Part shown: piece by piece, positions 43,763 through 52,680 of the stretch
How the letters are laid out: each line of letters starts with the position of its first letter
Numbering within the stretch: the first letter of the stretch is position 1
DNA from: an uncultured Pseudomonadota bacterium
GTDB lineage: Bacteria > Myxococcota_A > UBA796 > GCA-2862545
Reading direction: 5' to 3'
DNA: 64,000 bases
NCBI GenBank assembly: GCA_913061235.1
Contig: CAJXTB010000026.1
Location: 1 to 64,000, forward strand
Made by a program: the position numbers and the translations under genes
Notes under the pieces: model-generated
What the model saw: the letters and a program-made list of their open reading frames with translations, nothing else
Database searches by the model: none
What the model was told of the DNA's origin: nothing

Positions 43763-45502
43763 CTAGTAGACCTCTTCCATCTCGACGACGAATGTGGTGT
43801 TGTTCCAGCCCGCGTACCAGTCGCTGCGGTTTCCGCCGACATCCACGACCTCGACCGTGAAGGTGTGGGCACCCGCTTCGATCGGCCCGGATGCCGTCGC
43901 GCGACAGTAGCCCAGCAGCGACGCATTGTAGTGGTCGTCGCTGTAGTGGTCTCCGTCAAGCCGGGGGCCGTAGCTGTGATGCCACCACTGCATCGGCTTC
44001 GGGTCAACGCACAGCTCGCCGTCGATGTACCCGCGCCAGTATCCGTAGGAGTAGCCAAGGGTACGACGGTTATCGAACCAGGTGATGCGAACAGTGGTGT
44101 CGTCGTGCTCCTTGACGAAGGTGAGTGTACGCGACGCGATGATGCCACTGTCTTGGCCTTCGTTTCGCTGGCCGACGATGCGCTGAATGGTGCGCGGCTC
44201 TGAGGACTCCGCCGCCACCTGGGTGATGTCGAGGGCATTGTCGGAGATGGCCGTGGCATTTTCCCCGATCAGGTCGAGTGCCGCGTCCAGGTCACCATTG
44301 AGTGCGATGAGTTCGTCCTGCGCAGCGGCGATAGCCAACTGGGCAGAGGTAATCTCGCCGCCCTGCGATGCCGCAGACAGTGTGTTTGCGTCGGTGTCGG
44401 TGCGCAGTCCGGCGAGCAGGCCCGTGTGGCTAGAAGACGTGCTCGTCAAGCCACTGATGTCGCTGTCGAGACCGCCGAGACGCCCCGCAACGGTTGTCAG
44501 GGTCGACGCGTTGGAGGTCGCAGTGATGGACAGGTCGCTGACGTCGACATCGAGTCCATCGAGACGCCCTGTGTGGGTTGTCAGGATGGACGCATTCTCA
44601 CCCAACGTGATGTCGAGGGCGGCTAGGCCGTCGGCGTTGGATTGAATGGCGTCTGCTTGCACGCCGCTCTCGCCGGCGAGTTCGTCGAGGTCGGTCTGCA
44701 GGTCAGTCAGACCGCCGCCTTGACTGCCGATGGTGGCATTGATGTCCAAGATATCGGTGGAGAGCCCGTCGGTGACGTCCTCCAATGCTCCGATAGTTGA
44801 GGCGTTGTCAGCCACGTCAGCCACAACGGCTTGCACGTCGTCGGCCACACCGGACACCCGCTCGTCGACCGATGCGGAGAGGTCGGCATTGGCTTGGATC
44901 TGCGTGGCCTGCCCATCAACGCGACCATCCACCGTAGTGATGGCGGTGTTGGCAGCGACCAGGCCTTGGGCGTTCGTGATGCTGCGCGCATCGACCGTGG
45001 ATACGTCGGCGATGGCCGCAGCGAGGCTGAGCTCGAGAGCGGTGATGTCGCCTGTGGCAGCGTCTAAAGAGGTCTGGAGCCCAGAGCCGGTCGCGGTGTT
45101 TCCGTCGACGGTAGTCTGCAGACTTCCAAGCGATGCCGCGGTTGCGTAGTCTTGCTCAACAACCCATTCCTCGCTCGCAATCGTCACCTCCTCAATGGCT
45201 GCGAGGCGCGTGTCGAGCCCGTCTACGTCGTTGACGAGGTTGGCCAAATCAAAGCCTGTTGCGGTCTCGATCTCTTCGGTGAGCGCAGCAATGTCTGCAC
45301 GGTCGGTCGCCAGCGCTTCCGAATGGGTCTCGAGCGTGGCGGACGTCGCTGCCGCATCCGCCTCTAGGGCTTCTACGCGGAGCACCATCTCGGCAAGCTC
45401 AGTTCGGAGCTGGGTGTTGTCTTCCTGAACACTCAGCAAGTCAGAGCTTCTGCAGGCACCGATGGCGGGCAAGAGAGCGAGAATCAAGAGGGGTCGGATC
45501 AA
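43763..45502 (-). CDS. Coiled-coil stalk lipoprotein with C-terminal head
   Basis: A 579-residue lipoprotein. The start is TTG at 45502, with GGAGG 5 bases upstream; lipobox AIGAC. Residues about 18-440 are a long run of heptad-like coiled coil built from repeated units such as LDGLDVDVSDLSITATSNAS and LTTVAGRLGGLDSDISGLTS, and SITNAQGLVAANTAITTVDG. These are typical of trimeric stalk proteins. A compact, aromatic-rich head of about 130 residues follows (RTLGYSYGYWRGYIDGELCV, HSYGPRLDGDHYSDDHYN). The head may bind a ligand away from the cell. Its family is unrecognised. Confidence 0.75.
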   Translation of the reverse strand: MIRPLLILALLPAIGACRSSDLLSVQEDNTQLRTELAEMVLRVEALEADAAATSATLETHSEALATDRADIAALTEEIETATGFDLANLVNDVDGLDTRLAAIEEVTIASEEWVVEQDYATAASLGSLQTTVDGNTATGSGLQTSLDAATGDITALELSLAAAIADVSTVDARSITNAQGLVAANTAITTVDGRVDGQATQIQANADLSASVDERVSGVADDVQAVVADVADNASTIGALEDVTDGLSTDILDINATIGSQGGGLTDLQTDLDELAGESGVQADAIQSNADGLAALDITLGENASILTTHTGRLDGLDVDVSDLSITATSNASTLTTVAGRLGGLDSDISGLTSTSSSHTGLLAGLRTDTDANTLSAASQGGEITSAQLAIAAAQDELIALNGDLDAALDLIGENATAISDNALDITQVAAESSEPRTIQRIVGQRNEGQDSGIIASRTLTFVKEHDDTTVRITWFDNRRTLGYSYGYWRGYIDGELCVDPKPMQWWHHSYGPRLDGDHYSDDHYNASLLGYCRATASGPIEAGAHTFTVEVVDVGGNRSDWYAGWNNTTFVVEMEEVY

Positions 45503-45636
45503 AGCAGCCTCCACCGCTATTGTAGAGGAAGTGCAGGCATTTTGGGAACTCAATGGGCGAGTAATAGCAGATGGACAGCACGTTGATGGAAGGTCATCCC
45601 ACGCCGCGCTGTCGCAGCCAACACCCTGGCGCTGAC

Positions 45637-46617
45637 CTAGCGCACCGCCCACAGTGCATCGGTAAACCAGCCCTTCGGGTCCGTGTACCGTTCGATTCCG
45701 TCGAACCCACAGACCTCTGCCAAGTCCACGATGTCATCGACCAAGTACTTGTAGCTGTACTCGGTATGGATAGGTTCCCAAGATTGGAACCTGAATGTGG
45801 TCCGAAGCGCTTCAATGTGGACCTCTTGCTTGGTCAGCGACATCAAGTACGATTCCATCGCGCCAGTGAACACGTTGTACGTGCCGAAGTGCCGCCACTG
45901 GTCCAAGTCAAAGTTCCCGCCCAGCTCGCGATTGATGCGGCTGAGCAGGTTGAGGTTGAAGGCGCTGGTGACTCCTTCAGAGTCGTTGTAGGCGCTGAGA
46001 AGGACGTCGATGTCCTTCTTCAGATCGAAGCCCGTGAGCAGATGGTCGCCCTGTCGCAGACCACTCCAGATGCGCCGCAAGAACGCACGGGCACGAGGCT
46101 TGTCGAAGTTGCCAATGTTCGAGCCCAAGAACAGCACCAACCGTTCTCGGTCGTCCTGGGCAGACAACCAGCGCAGACCGGCAACGTAGTCCCCGACAAT
46201 TCCAGCGACTTCGAGGTCCGGCATGCGCTTGGCAGCGATGCCATACAGCGAGGCCATGGCCCCTTCCGAGATGTCGATAGGCACGTAGCGAACTGTCACA
46301 CCGGCGTCTCGCAGATGCTGAATGAGCACGAAGGTCTTGCTGCCATCACCCGCGCCCAGGTCCACAACATCCAGCGAACGTCCAGCAAAGTGGGCGGCAA
46401 TGTCCACGCCACGATTGTCAAAAATCCAGCGCTCAAGATCGGTTGGATAATACTCGTCTAAACCCATGATTTGCTGGAAGAGACGGCTTCCTTCGTCATC
46501 ATAAAACCAGCGCGAGGACAACTGTTTGGGACGCTCGGACAGTCCGGTCAGAACACTCAGGGCAAATTCCGCTCGAGGGCTCTCTGCGGTCGTTGTGGGG
46601 AGGACATGCCAGGACAT
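45637..46617 (-). CDS. EgtD-like histidine methyltransferase (SAM-dependent)
   Basis: A 326-residue member of the EgtD family, which makes hercynine by methylating the amino group of histidine three times during ergothioneine synthesis. Signatures are RWFYDDEGSRLFQQIMGLDEYYPT, the SAM motif VVDLGAGDGSKT, VPIDISEGAM, LVLFLGSNIGNF, the FDLKKD loop and EYSYKY near the end. ATG 46617 gives the usual length. There is no egtB, egtC or egtE in the window, so an ergothioneine role is uncertain. Confidence 0.82.
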   Translation of the reverse strand: MSWHVLPTTTAESPRAEFALSVLTGLSERPKQLSSRWFYDDEGSRLFQQIMGLDEYYPTDLERWIFDNRGVDIAAHFAGRSLDVVDLGAGDGSKTFVLIQHLRDAGVTVRYVPIDISEGAMASLYGIAAKRMPDLEVAGIVGDYVAGLRWLSAQDDRERLVLFLGSNIGNFDKPRARAFLRRIWSGLRQGDHLLTGFDLKKDIDVLLSAYNDSEGVTSAFNLNLLSRINRELGGNFDLDQWRHFGTYNVFTGAMESYLMSLTKQEVHIEALRTTFRFQSWEPIHTEYSYKYLVDDIVDLAEVCGFDGIERYTDPKGWFTDALWAVR

Positions 46618-46860
46618 ACGCAAACTCGTGGGCGAAAAGGTGCTCGATAGCGGTATCCCAGGCCTGCCCCGTGTCGAGGCATGCGGCACCGGCGCCGACG
46701 AGACCTAAGCTCGACGTAGCGCTCGGCGGCGTAGCCCACACGGCTCGTCAGTGTGAGCCGACAGGGCGACCACGTCTCGTAGCAACACCGCTAGTTAGCA
46801 GATGTCAGCGCCCCCACTTGGACCGGACAATCCCTGTAAACCGTGAGACGGAGGTACACT

Positions 46861-47646
46861 TTGTGGTGGATTTTATGGATGGCACAAGCCCTGGCAACGC
46901 CAATGTTGTCTGACCTCAACTGGCGTACGGTCAACGACACGGTCATGGGTGGTGTCTCGTCATCGTCTGTTGAAGCTGGAGAAACGCTGGTATTTAGCGG
47001 AGACCTGTCGCTTGAACAGAACGGCGGGTTCACCTCGATTCGAGGAGCCGGCGTGAACGGCTCCCTGGCCGAGGCCACCGGGCTTCAGGTTCGCCTAAGC
47101 GGAGATGGCCGAACCTACGACCTGACCCTTGAGCGGTCCGATGTCCGCATGCGAGCCGGCAACTACCGGGTCAAAATCCAGACGGTGGCCGGTGAGGTGA
47201 CTGAGCTGACTGTCCCCTTTTCAGACTTTCGTCCCACGTCATTCGGTAGACCCGTAGACGGTGCACCCGCGCTGGACTCGGCAACCGAGCAAATCTCCCA
47301 GGTGGGGTTCCTGCTAGCAGACGGCAATCCGGGTCCGTTCCACTTGGAAGTCTTGAGCATTGACTCCGTCATTGGCCGACTGCCGCGCGGAAGCTCATAC
47401 GAAGGCGTCCTCCGACAGCTCGCCACCGCCATCCAAGACGGCGTACCTGTGTTCAACAGCGGCGACGTCGCAGGCTGCCGAGACCTCTACAAGGGTGCAC
47501 TCACGAGCGTGAGGACAAGCGACGGACTCACCCCAGGCGAGCGCAGTCTGGTGGACGAAGCCCTAACGACCGCAGACCGCCAAGACGCATCTGCCGGGGC
47601 TTGGACCTTACGCCACGCCATGGACTCGATTCTGGGTGCTGGATGA
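46861..47646 (+). CDS. CIA30-family exported protein
   Basis: A 261-residue protein with a TTG start (46861), supported by GGAGG 6 bases upstream; GTG 46843 is an in-frame alternative. A signal peptide (WWILWMAQALA) is followed by a CIA30 (NADH:ubiquinone oxidoreductase intermediate-associated protein 30) jelly-roll domain: LNWRTVNDTVMGGVSSSSVE, GFTSIRGAGV, YDLTLERSD, VPFSDFRPTSFGRP and QISQVGFLLADGNPGPFHLEV. A 75-residue helical extension follows. Bacterial CIA30 proteins have no firm function. Confidence 0.82.
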   Translation: MWWILWMAQALATPMLSDLNWRTVNDTVMGGVSSSSVEAGETLVFSGDLSLEQNGGFTSIRGAGVNGSLAEATGLQVRLSGDGRTYDLTLERSDVRMRAGNYRVKIQTVAGEVTELTVPFSDFRPTSFGRPVDGAPALDSATEQISQVGFLLADGNPGPFHLEVLSIDSVIGRLPRGSSYEGVLRQLATAIQDGVPVFNSGDVAGCRDLYKGALTSVRTSDGLTPGERSLVDEALTTADRQDASAGAWTLRHAMDSILGAG

Positions 47647-47690
47647 GTCTCTGACCGCAGCCAAGAACGCTCACTGGAGCGGCATCGGAG

Positions 47691-49310
47691 TCAGTTGATA
47701 GGGTAGCGAACAATGACGATGCCCGAGCCGCCGGTACCACCTGCACCACCTGAACTACTCACAGTCGAGCCGGCGCCACCGCCACCGCCGGTATTGGGCG
47801 TGCCCGCGCCACCGGACTGATAGGTACCGGGTGCGCCGCCAGTACCGCCGCCGCCGACACCGCCATACCCACGACCATTCGCCGGATTGTGCGAACCACC
47901 GCCACCGCCACCTGCGTAGTAGGTTGGCGTTCCGGAGATGTCGACCTGCAGTCCGGGGCCACCGTCGCCAATCTCACCGCCAGACGTACCGGCGATTCCA
48001 GCGCCGCCAGCACCGCCGCCGCCACCGCCCGCATAGGGATTGTTATGGCCGAAGCCGCCATTGTGTCCCTGACCAACGACCCCGCTTCCGCCTACGTTTC
48101 CGTACCGTCCGCCACCGCCGCTTCCGCCATTTCGCCCCACTCCGCTGGGGTCCGAGCCACCGCCGCCGCCGCCCTGTACCGACAGGACACCAAACGACGA
48201 CGCTTGTCCGTCGACGCCCATGCCACCGCCACCGCCACCGCCGCTGCCGCCACTGCCGATGACCACACTGAAGGTCTCGCCTTGGCTCACGTCCAGCGAG
48301 GTGACGTACGTAAGACCCCCAGCACCGCCACCGCCGCCTGAACGACCGCCACCACCGCCGCCGCCGGCAACGAGCAACACATCGACCATACCGTCGGCCT
48401 GTCCAACCTCAAACGTGCCGTTGCTTGTGAAGGTGTGGATACGGTAGCCATCCATGTCCACGACAGTCCCGCCAGTCGCTTCAAGAACGCATCCCTCTGG
48501 CGGCCAGCTGTCTCCACGGAAGACAACGTCAGAGCTGCCGACCGTCGCCCCCGCACAGACCGTCGCATTTGCGCGAACCACACCCGTTACAGTCGCACCG
48601 GCCTCAACGGTGGCACCACGACCGACACGTGCACCGTCGAGCACTTGAGCACCCGACAGAAGCGTGGCCTGCTTGCGCACTCGAGCCGTCTCCGCCACAA
48701 AAACGTCGGAGTGAATCGTTACCCCAGGTCCGACAACTCCAAGGATGTCGGTCGCCTCGCCTGCGTTGGGGGCGTCGGCCACCGTGCTGCTGTGCGCGAT
48801 GATGGCTGCCGGGCCCAAGTAGGTGAAGTTTCCGAGCTCGACGAGATTACCGACAGTCGCGTTGTCGTCGAGGGTGACATCAGAGCCCAGGTCCGCGCCG
48901 TAGCCCACTGTGACGCCGTCGCCGGTTGTCAGGCGAGCACCGGCGATGACCGAGCGCAAAATTGCAGTGTCCAGCCCCAAGACGTGGTCCGCACCCAGGA
49001 CTGACTGGCGACCGACCACCGTACCCGCCCCGACCGGAAGGGGCTGTGTGGTGTGGGCTACCCAGCCTTCCAAGATGGCACGGTCCGAGATGTGTACATC
49101 ATCGAGGGCCACGAAAGGGCCGATGGACGACTGCTCACCGACAAAGGTGCCTGCTACCGTGGTGACTGTGGGATCAAGGGAGGCGGTCTCGGAGATACAG
49201 GCGCCGTTCGCGGCAAACTGTGCATCTTCGCATCCATCTTCGTTCAGATCTTCCGCCCAAGCGAGAGGGGCACCGACGACTATCGCACTCAAGACCCAAA
49301 GATACCGCAT
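47691..49310 (-). CDS. Secreted hexapeptide-stalk protein with glycine-rich head
   Basis: A 539-residue exported protein. The signal peptide (cleavage after PLAWA) is followed by the acidic cap DLNEDGCEDAQF and a left-handed beta-helix of hexapeptide repeats to about residue 270, sharing WVAHTTQPLPVGAGTVVGR and LGADHVLG with the pair at 7855/9547. The head (residues about 295-539) begins YRIHTFTSNGTFEV and VDVLLVAGGGGGGG, then a long Gly-rich repeat and ends GTGGSGIVIVRYPIN. That ending is the signature of the glycine-rich adhesin domain. GGGGGGAGAAATCTG precedes the ATG. Confidence 0.83.
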   Translation of the reverse strand: MRYLWVLSAIVVGAPLAWAEDLNEDGCEDAQFAANGACISETASLDPTVTTVAGTFVGEQSSIGPFVALDDVHISDRAILEGWVAHTTQPLPVGAGTVVGRQSVLGADHVLGLDTAILRSVIAGARLTTGDGVTVGYGADLGSDVTLDDNATVGNLVELGNFTYLGPAAIIAHSSTVADAPNAGEATDILGVVGPGVTIHSDVFVAETARVRKQATLLSGAQVLDGARVGRGATVEAGATVTGVVRANATVCAGATVGSSDVVFRGDSWPPEGCVLEATGGTVVDMDGYRIHTFTSNGTFEVGQADGMVDVLLVAGGGGGGGRSGGGGGAGGLTYVTSLDVSQGETFSVVIGSGGSGGGGGGGMGVDGQASSFGVLSVQGGGGGGSDPSGVGRNGGSGGGGRYGNVGGSGVVGQGHNGGFGHNNPYAGGGGGGAGGAGIAGTSGGEIGDGGPGLQVDISGTPTYYAGGGGGGSHNPANGRGYGGVGGGGTGGAPGTYQSGGAGTPNTGGGGGAGSTVSSSGGAGGTGGSGIVIVRYPIN

Positions 49311-49614
49311 CAGATTTCTCCCCCCAGTTTGAATATCTGCACGTTGAACGTAGAAGACTCGTTCATGTGTGCGGACGAAAAAACCCTATCACACCGCCGG
49401 AATTCTGGGTATTCCCCAGTTGGCCATTCACTTGCATCCATCGCAGTGTGGCCCTTCGTGTCGGGCGGCTGAGTTCGTCACGAGCGCACAGCGTCCACCT
49501 CAAGAAACGCCGTCAATCACCGAGGTGGAATCACACAACAGCATCGTGTGCTGGGACAACGCGGACCCCAGAGTCCGCCTACACATCGTGCTCGTTTCTT
49601 GTCCCCCGCCTTAC
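49311..49614. other. Intergenic region with a degraded gene copy
   Basis: About 300 bases separate the stalk gene start (49310) from the HxH protein stop (49615). Apart from the cellulase-like fragment listed separately, I see no gene, hairpin or repeat in it. Confidence 0.4.
49461..49541 (-). pseudogene. 81-base decayed duplicate of the cellulase-fold gene
   Basis: Bases 49461-49541 align without gaps to 51374-51454 inside the cellulase-like gene, with 7 differences (about 91% identity). In the leftward frame the original TCG CTG reads TCT TGA, an in-frame stop. The flanks do not match. It is a small, non-functional copy of an internal part of that gene. Confidence 0.75.
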
Positions 49615-50826
49615 TTAGTCCAGCTCACACCCGACCATGTGGATGTACGGCATGGTCACATCCACCGAGGCCGGGCCGCTGGCGGCGGCGGTCTGACCGG
49701 AGATGGTCGTGGTGTGCGCGTGGGCCCCGGTCGCAGCGGAGGTGAATGCAGCGATGTTCAGGTCGTGTTGGTGGTTAACGCTGACGCCACTGGAGGTGAA
49801 TGCCCCAATGTTCACGCTGTGAGCATGGTTACCAGCAGCCTGGGTGTTGTGCCGAACCGCATTCGGGCCGTTGTCTCTACCGTAAGAGGGGCCAACACCG
49901 CCAGACACGTTCCAGTCGTCTTGTAGCGTTGCAATCCCGTGGCTGTGGTTGCCGGTTGCGTTGGTGTTGGTGTTTGGCGGGTCCACGCTGTGTGTGTGGT
50001 TGGCATTCTGGCTTCCGCTTCGCGTGTTTGGCGGGTCCACGCTGTGTGCGTGGTTTCCAGCCGACGAGGACGAGGCTGTTGCCGAGCTCACTGAGTGGCC
50101 ATGGCTCGGGGCTTCTGTGATGGCGCGGCCTCCACCGTCCGCGAGCGCGGCGCCTACGGTGTCTCCAGCTGAGGCAGTGGAGGTCGCTGCCACGACGACA
50201 CGACCGCGAAGTTCGGTTTTCTCGCTCCAACCACTTGGACAGGAGCCCTCGAAGTACGCGATGAGACCGGGTGCTGTTGCCATGCCTGTTGTGGCGTCGT
50301 CGCCGGGGGCCGCCATCAACATGTTGGACCAGCCACCCGGACGGCAGCCCTGGAACGTGCCACCATCCCAACGAATCTTGCCGTAGTCAGCGGATCCCGC
50401 GCAGGTTCCGGTTGTCTCCGTCTCAAGCTTCAGGTCGCCGACGGTGACGTCGCCAGAGACGCTATTCGCAATCAATGAGCGTGCTGCAACCGGCACGCTC
50501 GACAGGCGCTGACGCGGCCCAATGGGGTTTCCGTCCACCAACACCTGTGCATAGCGGACGTCTGCTGCAATCTCGCCGGACAATGGCGCTGTGCCGTCCT
50601 GACCGAGCTGCAGCGTTGCGTAGCCACCCTCGAGCATTGTCTCGAAGGACTCGGACCACAGCGGGGCGCCGGCACCATCGTCTGCGTACAGGTCCACGGT
50701 CAACGTTCGGCTGCCTTCGATGGGTAGCCCTGACGCGTCCAACAGTCGGACTTGGTGGCTCATCACCACATCCTCCGCGTAGGCGGGCATGGCTAGCAAC
50801 AGAGCAATTAGGGTGAGTAGGCGCAT
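49615..50826 (-). CDS. Phage-fibre-like secreted protein with seven HxH motifs
   Basis: A 403-residue exported protein (signal peptide RLLTLIALLLAMPAYA, GGAG site before ATG 50826). Residues about 20-135 are a beta-rich domain seen in other predicted surface proteins (VRLLDASGLPIEGSRTLTVD, LSSVPVAARSLIANSVSGDV). From about residue 185 it resembles phage tail-collar or fibre proteins (PGLIAYFEGSCPSGW). It then carries seven HxH motifs in repeats such as GNHAHSVDPPNT, NHTHSV, GNHSHG, NHQHDL and GAHAHT, and ends MPYIHMVGCELD. In the T4 long tail fibre tip, HxH motifs bind iron in a trimeric needle. No phage gene is nearby. Confidence 0.72.
   Translation of the reverse strand: MRLLTLIALLLAMPAYAEDVVMSHQVRLLDASGLPIEGSRTLTVDLYADDGAGAPLWSESFETMLEGGYATLQLGQDGTAPLSGEIAADVRYAQVLVDGNPIGPRQRLSSVPVAARSLIANSVSGDVTVGDLKLETETTGTCAGSADYGKIRWDGGTFQGCRPGGWSNMLMAAPGDDATTGMATAPGLIAYFEGSCPSGWSEKTELRGRVVVAATSTASAGDTVGAALADGGGRAITEAPSHGHSVSSATASSSSAGNHAHSVDPPNTRSGSQNANHTHSVDPPNTNTNATGNHSHGIATLQDDWNVSGGVGPSYGRDNGPNAVRHNTQAAGNHAHSVNIGAFTSSGVSVNHQHDLNIAAFTSAATGAHAHTTTISGQTAAASGPASVDVTMPYIHMVGCELD
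49971..50054 (-). repeat. In-frame 30-base direct repeat in the HxH gene
   Basis: Bases 49971-50000 and 50025-50054 are identical but for one base (TGTTTGGCGGGTCCACGCTG begins both). They encode the HSVDPPNT repeat of the HxH protein and point to recent in-frame duplication. Confidence 0.7.
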
Positions 50827-50884
50827 CGAGACTCCGCAATGGTAATTAGTCGGAGTATAGACCCAATTGGCGGTGTAAGACGCC

Positions 50885-51844
50885 TCACTCGTTCGCCATC
50901 CACGCGGCAAGCTCATCCAAGTCTAGCGGGCCATGCCCATCATCGGCATTCAGACTCCATGGGAACGCCCCCGAGTAGCCAGCGCCGAGAGCGCGGCCCA
51001 TGACATTGTCGACGTCGCGGTCGGCGCTAAACTCACCAAGGGTGACCGGTAGGTCCTCGGGCAAGTCCGTGGGGTCGGGCAGGGTCAGGCCGTACCAGTG
51101 AACGCTCACCACATCCAGGGGGACGTCGACCCAGATGTCCTGGACCGAGCGCATGTCGGTGCTGCCCACAGACACCGGAGCGTCTGTGTGGAGGAACAAG
51201 GTCTCGGCAACGTCGCTGACAAAGTCGACCATGGGACCGTCACCCGTTTCTTCCATTCCAAGGCGCCCGCGCATAGGCCACTCAGGTTCGTTGATGACCT
51301 CCCAGCCGGCAACTCCGGGGTGCTCGGCGTAGGTCTCGGCAAGCGGAAGAATGACGGTGTCCAACAGGGAGCGTCGGGCGGCGGAGTTCGTCACGAGCGC
51401 ACAGCGTCCACCCAGCGAAACGCCGTCAACAACCGAGGTGGAATCACACAACAGGTAGTCGAAGAGCACCACAAGCACCTGAACATCATGGGCTGCGGCA
51501 CGGTCAAACACGGTGTCAAAGTCGTCCCAAGCAAGGTCTTCGAGGCCCATCACTCGGTCCCCCTCAAACTCTGGGCTCGCGCGTCCATCACCGAAGGCAA
51601 ACCAGCGTACTTCGCCCACACCGGCTTGTTCGAGCGCGGCAAAGGTGGCGTCGACCTCGTCCACTCGGGTGCTTGCTCCGAAGTGGCCCCAGGCATTGCT
51701 GCCCACGTCGCCGCCGTAGCTCCACCACGGCAAGTTCACGCCGACTGTGAACGGCTCGTCGAACGGGATGGGCTCGACACAGCCGGCAAGGCCAACACCT
51801 ACGAACCAACAAAGTAAACGGACAATCGACACGCGGTGCTCCAT
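50885..51844 (-). CDS. Cellulase-fold (GH5-like) lipoprotein
   Basis: A 319-residue lipoprotein with lipobox LAGC (Cys22). It has a TIM-barrel glycoside hydrolase fold: FTVGVNLPWWSYGGDVG, VRWFAFGDG, acid/base Glu in GWEVINEPEWP near residue 190, VVSVHWYG and a likely nucleophile Glu in PVTLGEFSAD near residue 283. The spacing fits clan GH-A (GH5 or GH39-like). It probably hydrolyses a polysaccharide at the cell surface. A fragment of it is duplicated upstream at 49461. Confidence 0.82.
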   Translation of the reverse strand: MEHRVSIVRLLCWFVGVGLAGCVEPIPFDEPFTVGVNLPWWSYGGDVGSNAWGHFGASTRVDEVDATFAALEQAGVGEVRWFAFGDGRASPEFEGDRVMGLEDLAWDDFDTVFDRAAAHDVQVLVVLFDYLLCDSTSVVDGVSLGGRCALVTNSAARRSLLDTVILPLAETYAEHPGVAGWEVINEPEWPMRGRLGMEETGDGPMVDFVSDVAETLFLHTDAPVSVGSTDMRSVQDIWVDVPLDVVSVHWYGLTLPDPTDLPEDLPVTLGEFSADRDVDNVMGRALGAGYSGAFPWSLNADDGHGPLDLDELAAWMANE

Positions 51845-51874
51845 GGCGAACCTACCCGTGAAACGCCATTCACG

Positions 51875-52651
51875 TCACAGCCGTTCGCCAAACTCCACCG
51901 AGCGCTTCGAAAACGGTCCCCACACCCAGCCCTCAATCGGGTGTCGTGTCCCCTCGCCTTCTGCAGCGGCAGCCGCGATAAACAGTGGCACAAAGTGGTC
52001 TTCTTGAGGGTGTGCAAGACGAGCGTGTGGAGCCAGCTCGAGAAACGAAGCGAGACGGGTCAGGTCGCCGCTGTCCAAGGTCTGCTGCACCCAGTCATCA
52101 AAGGCCGTGGCCCACGCAGGCGGTGGCGTGTTGACGCCTGTGAAGTGACGGAGGTTGTGCGTGAGCAGACCGCTCGCCACAATCAGCACCCCTTCGTCTC
52201 GCAGGGGCTTGAGCGCACGCCCAACTGCCATCAGCGCTTGCGGGTCACGCGACGGGATGGACACCTGAAGAACCGGCACCGACGCATCTGGGTACATGGC
52301 CATCAGCGGGACGTACGCGCCATGATCGAGACCTCGGGTGGGCTGGGACGCACTGGCCATACCCGCCTGTTCCGCAAGTTCGTGGACCCGTGCAGCGAGC
52401 CAAGGCACACCTGGTGACGGATACTGCATCTCGTAAAAACGCCGCGGAAAGCCACCGAAATCGTAGATGAGCGGGACGGAGTCCTCGGCACCCGTGGTCA
52501 GAACATCGGTCTCCCAGTGCGCCGAGAGCATCAAGATGGCGCGCGGCTGCGGCAGATCACGGGCCCATGCACGCAGCTCAGCCATCCACGCGGCGTCGTC
52601 TAGAAGCGGAGGCGCCCCGTGGGCAACAAAGAGAGTTGGCAGGCGGTTCAT
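51875..52651 (-). CDS. ygiD: DODA-type extradiol dioxygenase (YgiD family)
   Basis: A 258-residue non-haem iron dioxygenase of the 4,5-DOPA-dioxygenase (YgiD) family. Motifs include LFVAHGAPPLLDD, LMLSAHWETD, LIYDFGGFPRRFYEMQYP, GLDHGAYVPL, IVASGLLTHNLR and AHPQEDHFVPLF, giving the metal-binding His residues. It lies 29 bases after yceI, probably in one transcript. The natural substrate is often unclear. Confidence 0.93.
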   Translation of the reverse strand: MNRLPTLFVAHGAPPLLDDAAWMAELRAWARDLPQPRAILMLSAHWETDVLTTGAEDSVPLIYDFGGFPRRFYEMQYPSPGVPWLAARVHELAEQAGMASASQPTRGLDHGAYVPLMAMYPDASVPVLQVSIPSRDPQALMAVGRALKPLRDEGVLIVASGLLTHNLRHFTGVNTPPPAWATAFDDWVQQTLDSGDLTRLASFLELAPHARLAHPQEDHFVPLFIAAAAAEGEGTRHPIEGWVWGPFSKRSVEFGERL

Positions 52652-52680
52652 GGCGGTATTCCTCTTCTGGGTCTTCCCCA

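Noticed and set aside
43589-44203. A 204-codon rightward frame antisense to the coiled-coil lipoprotein
   Set aside because: It is the shadow of the real leftward gene; it has no start signal and no family pattern.
47831-48341. Rightward Arg/His-rich frames opposite the Gly-rich head
   Set aside because: They are reverse-strand shadows of the glycine codons.
49615-50826. Prophage tail region
   Set aside because: The HxH protein has a signal peptide and no phage gene lies within the window; treated as a cellular surface protein.
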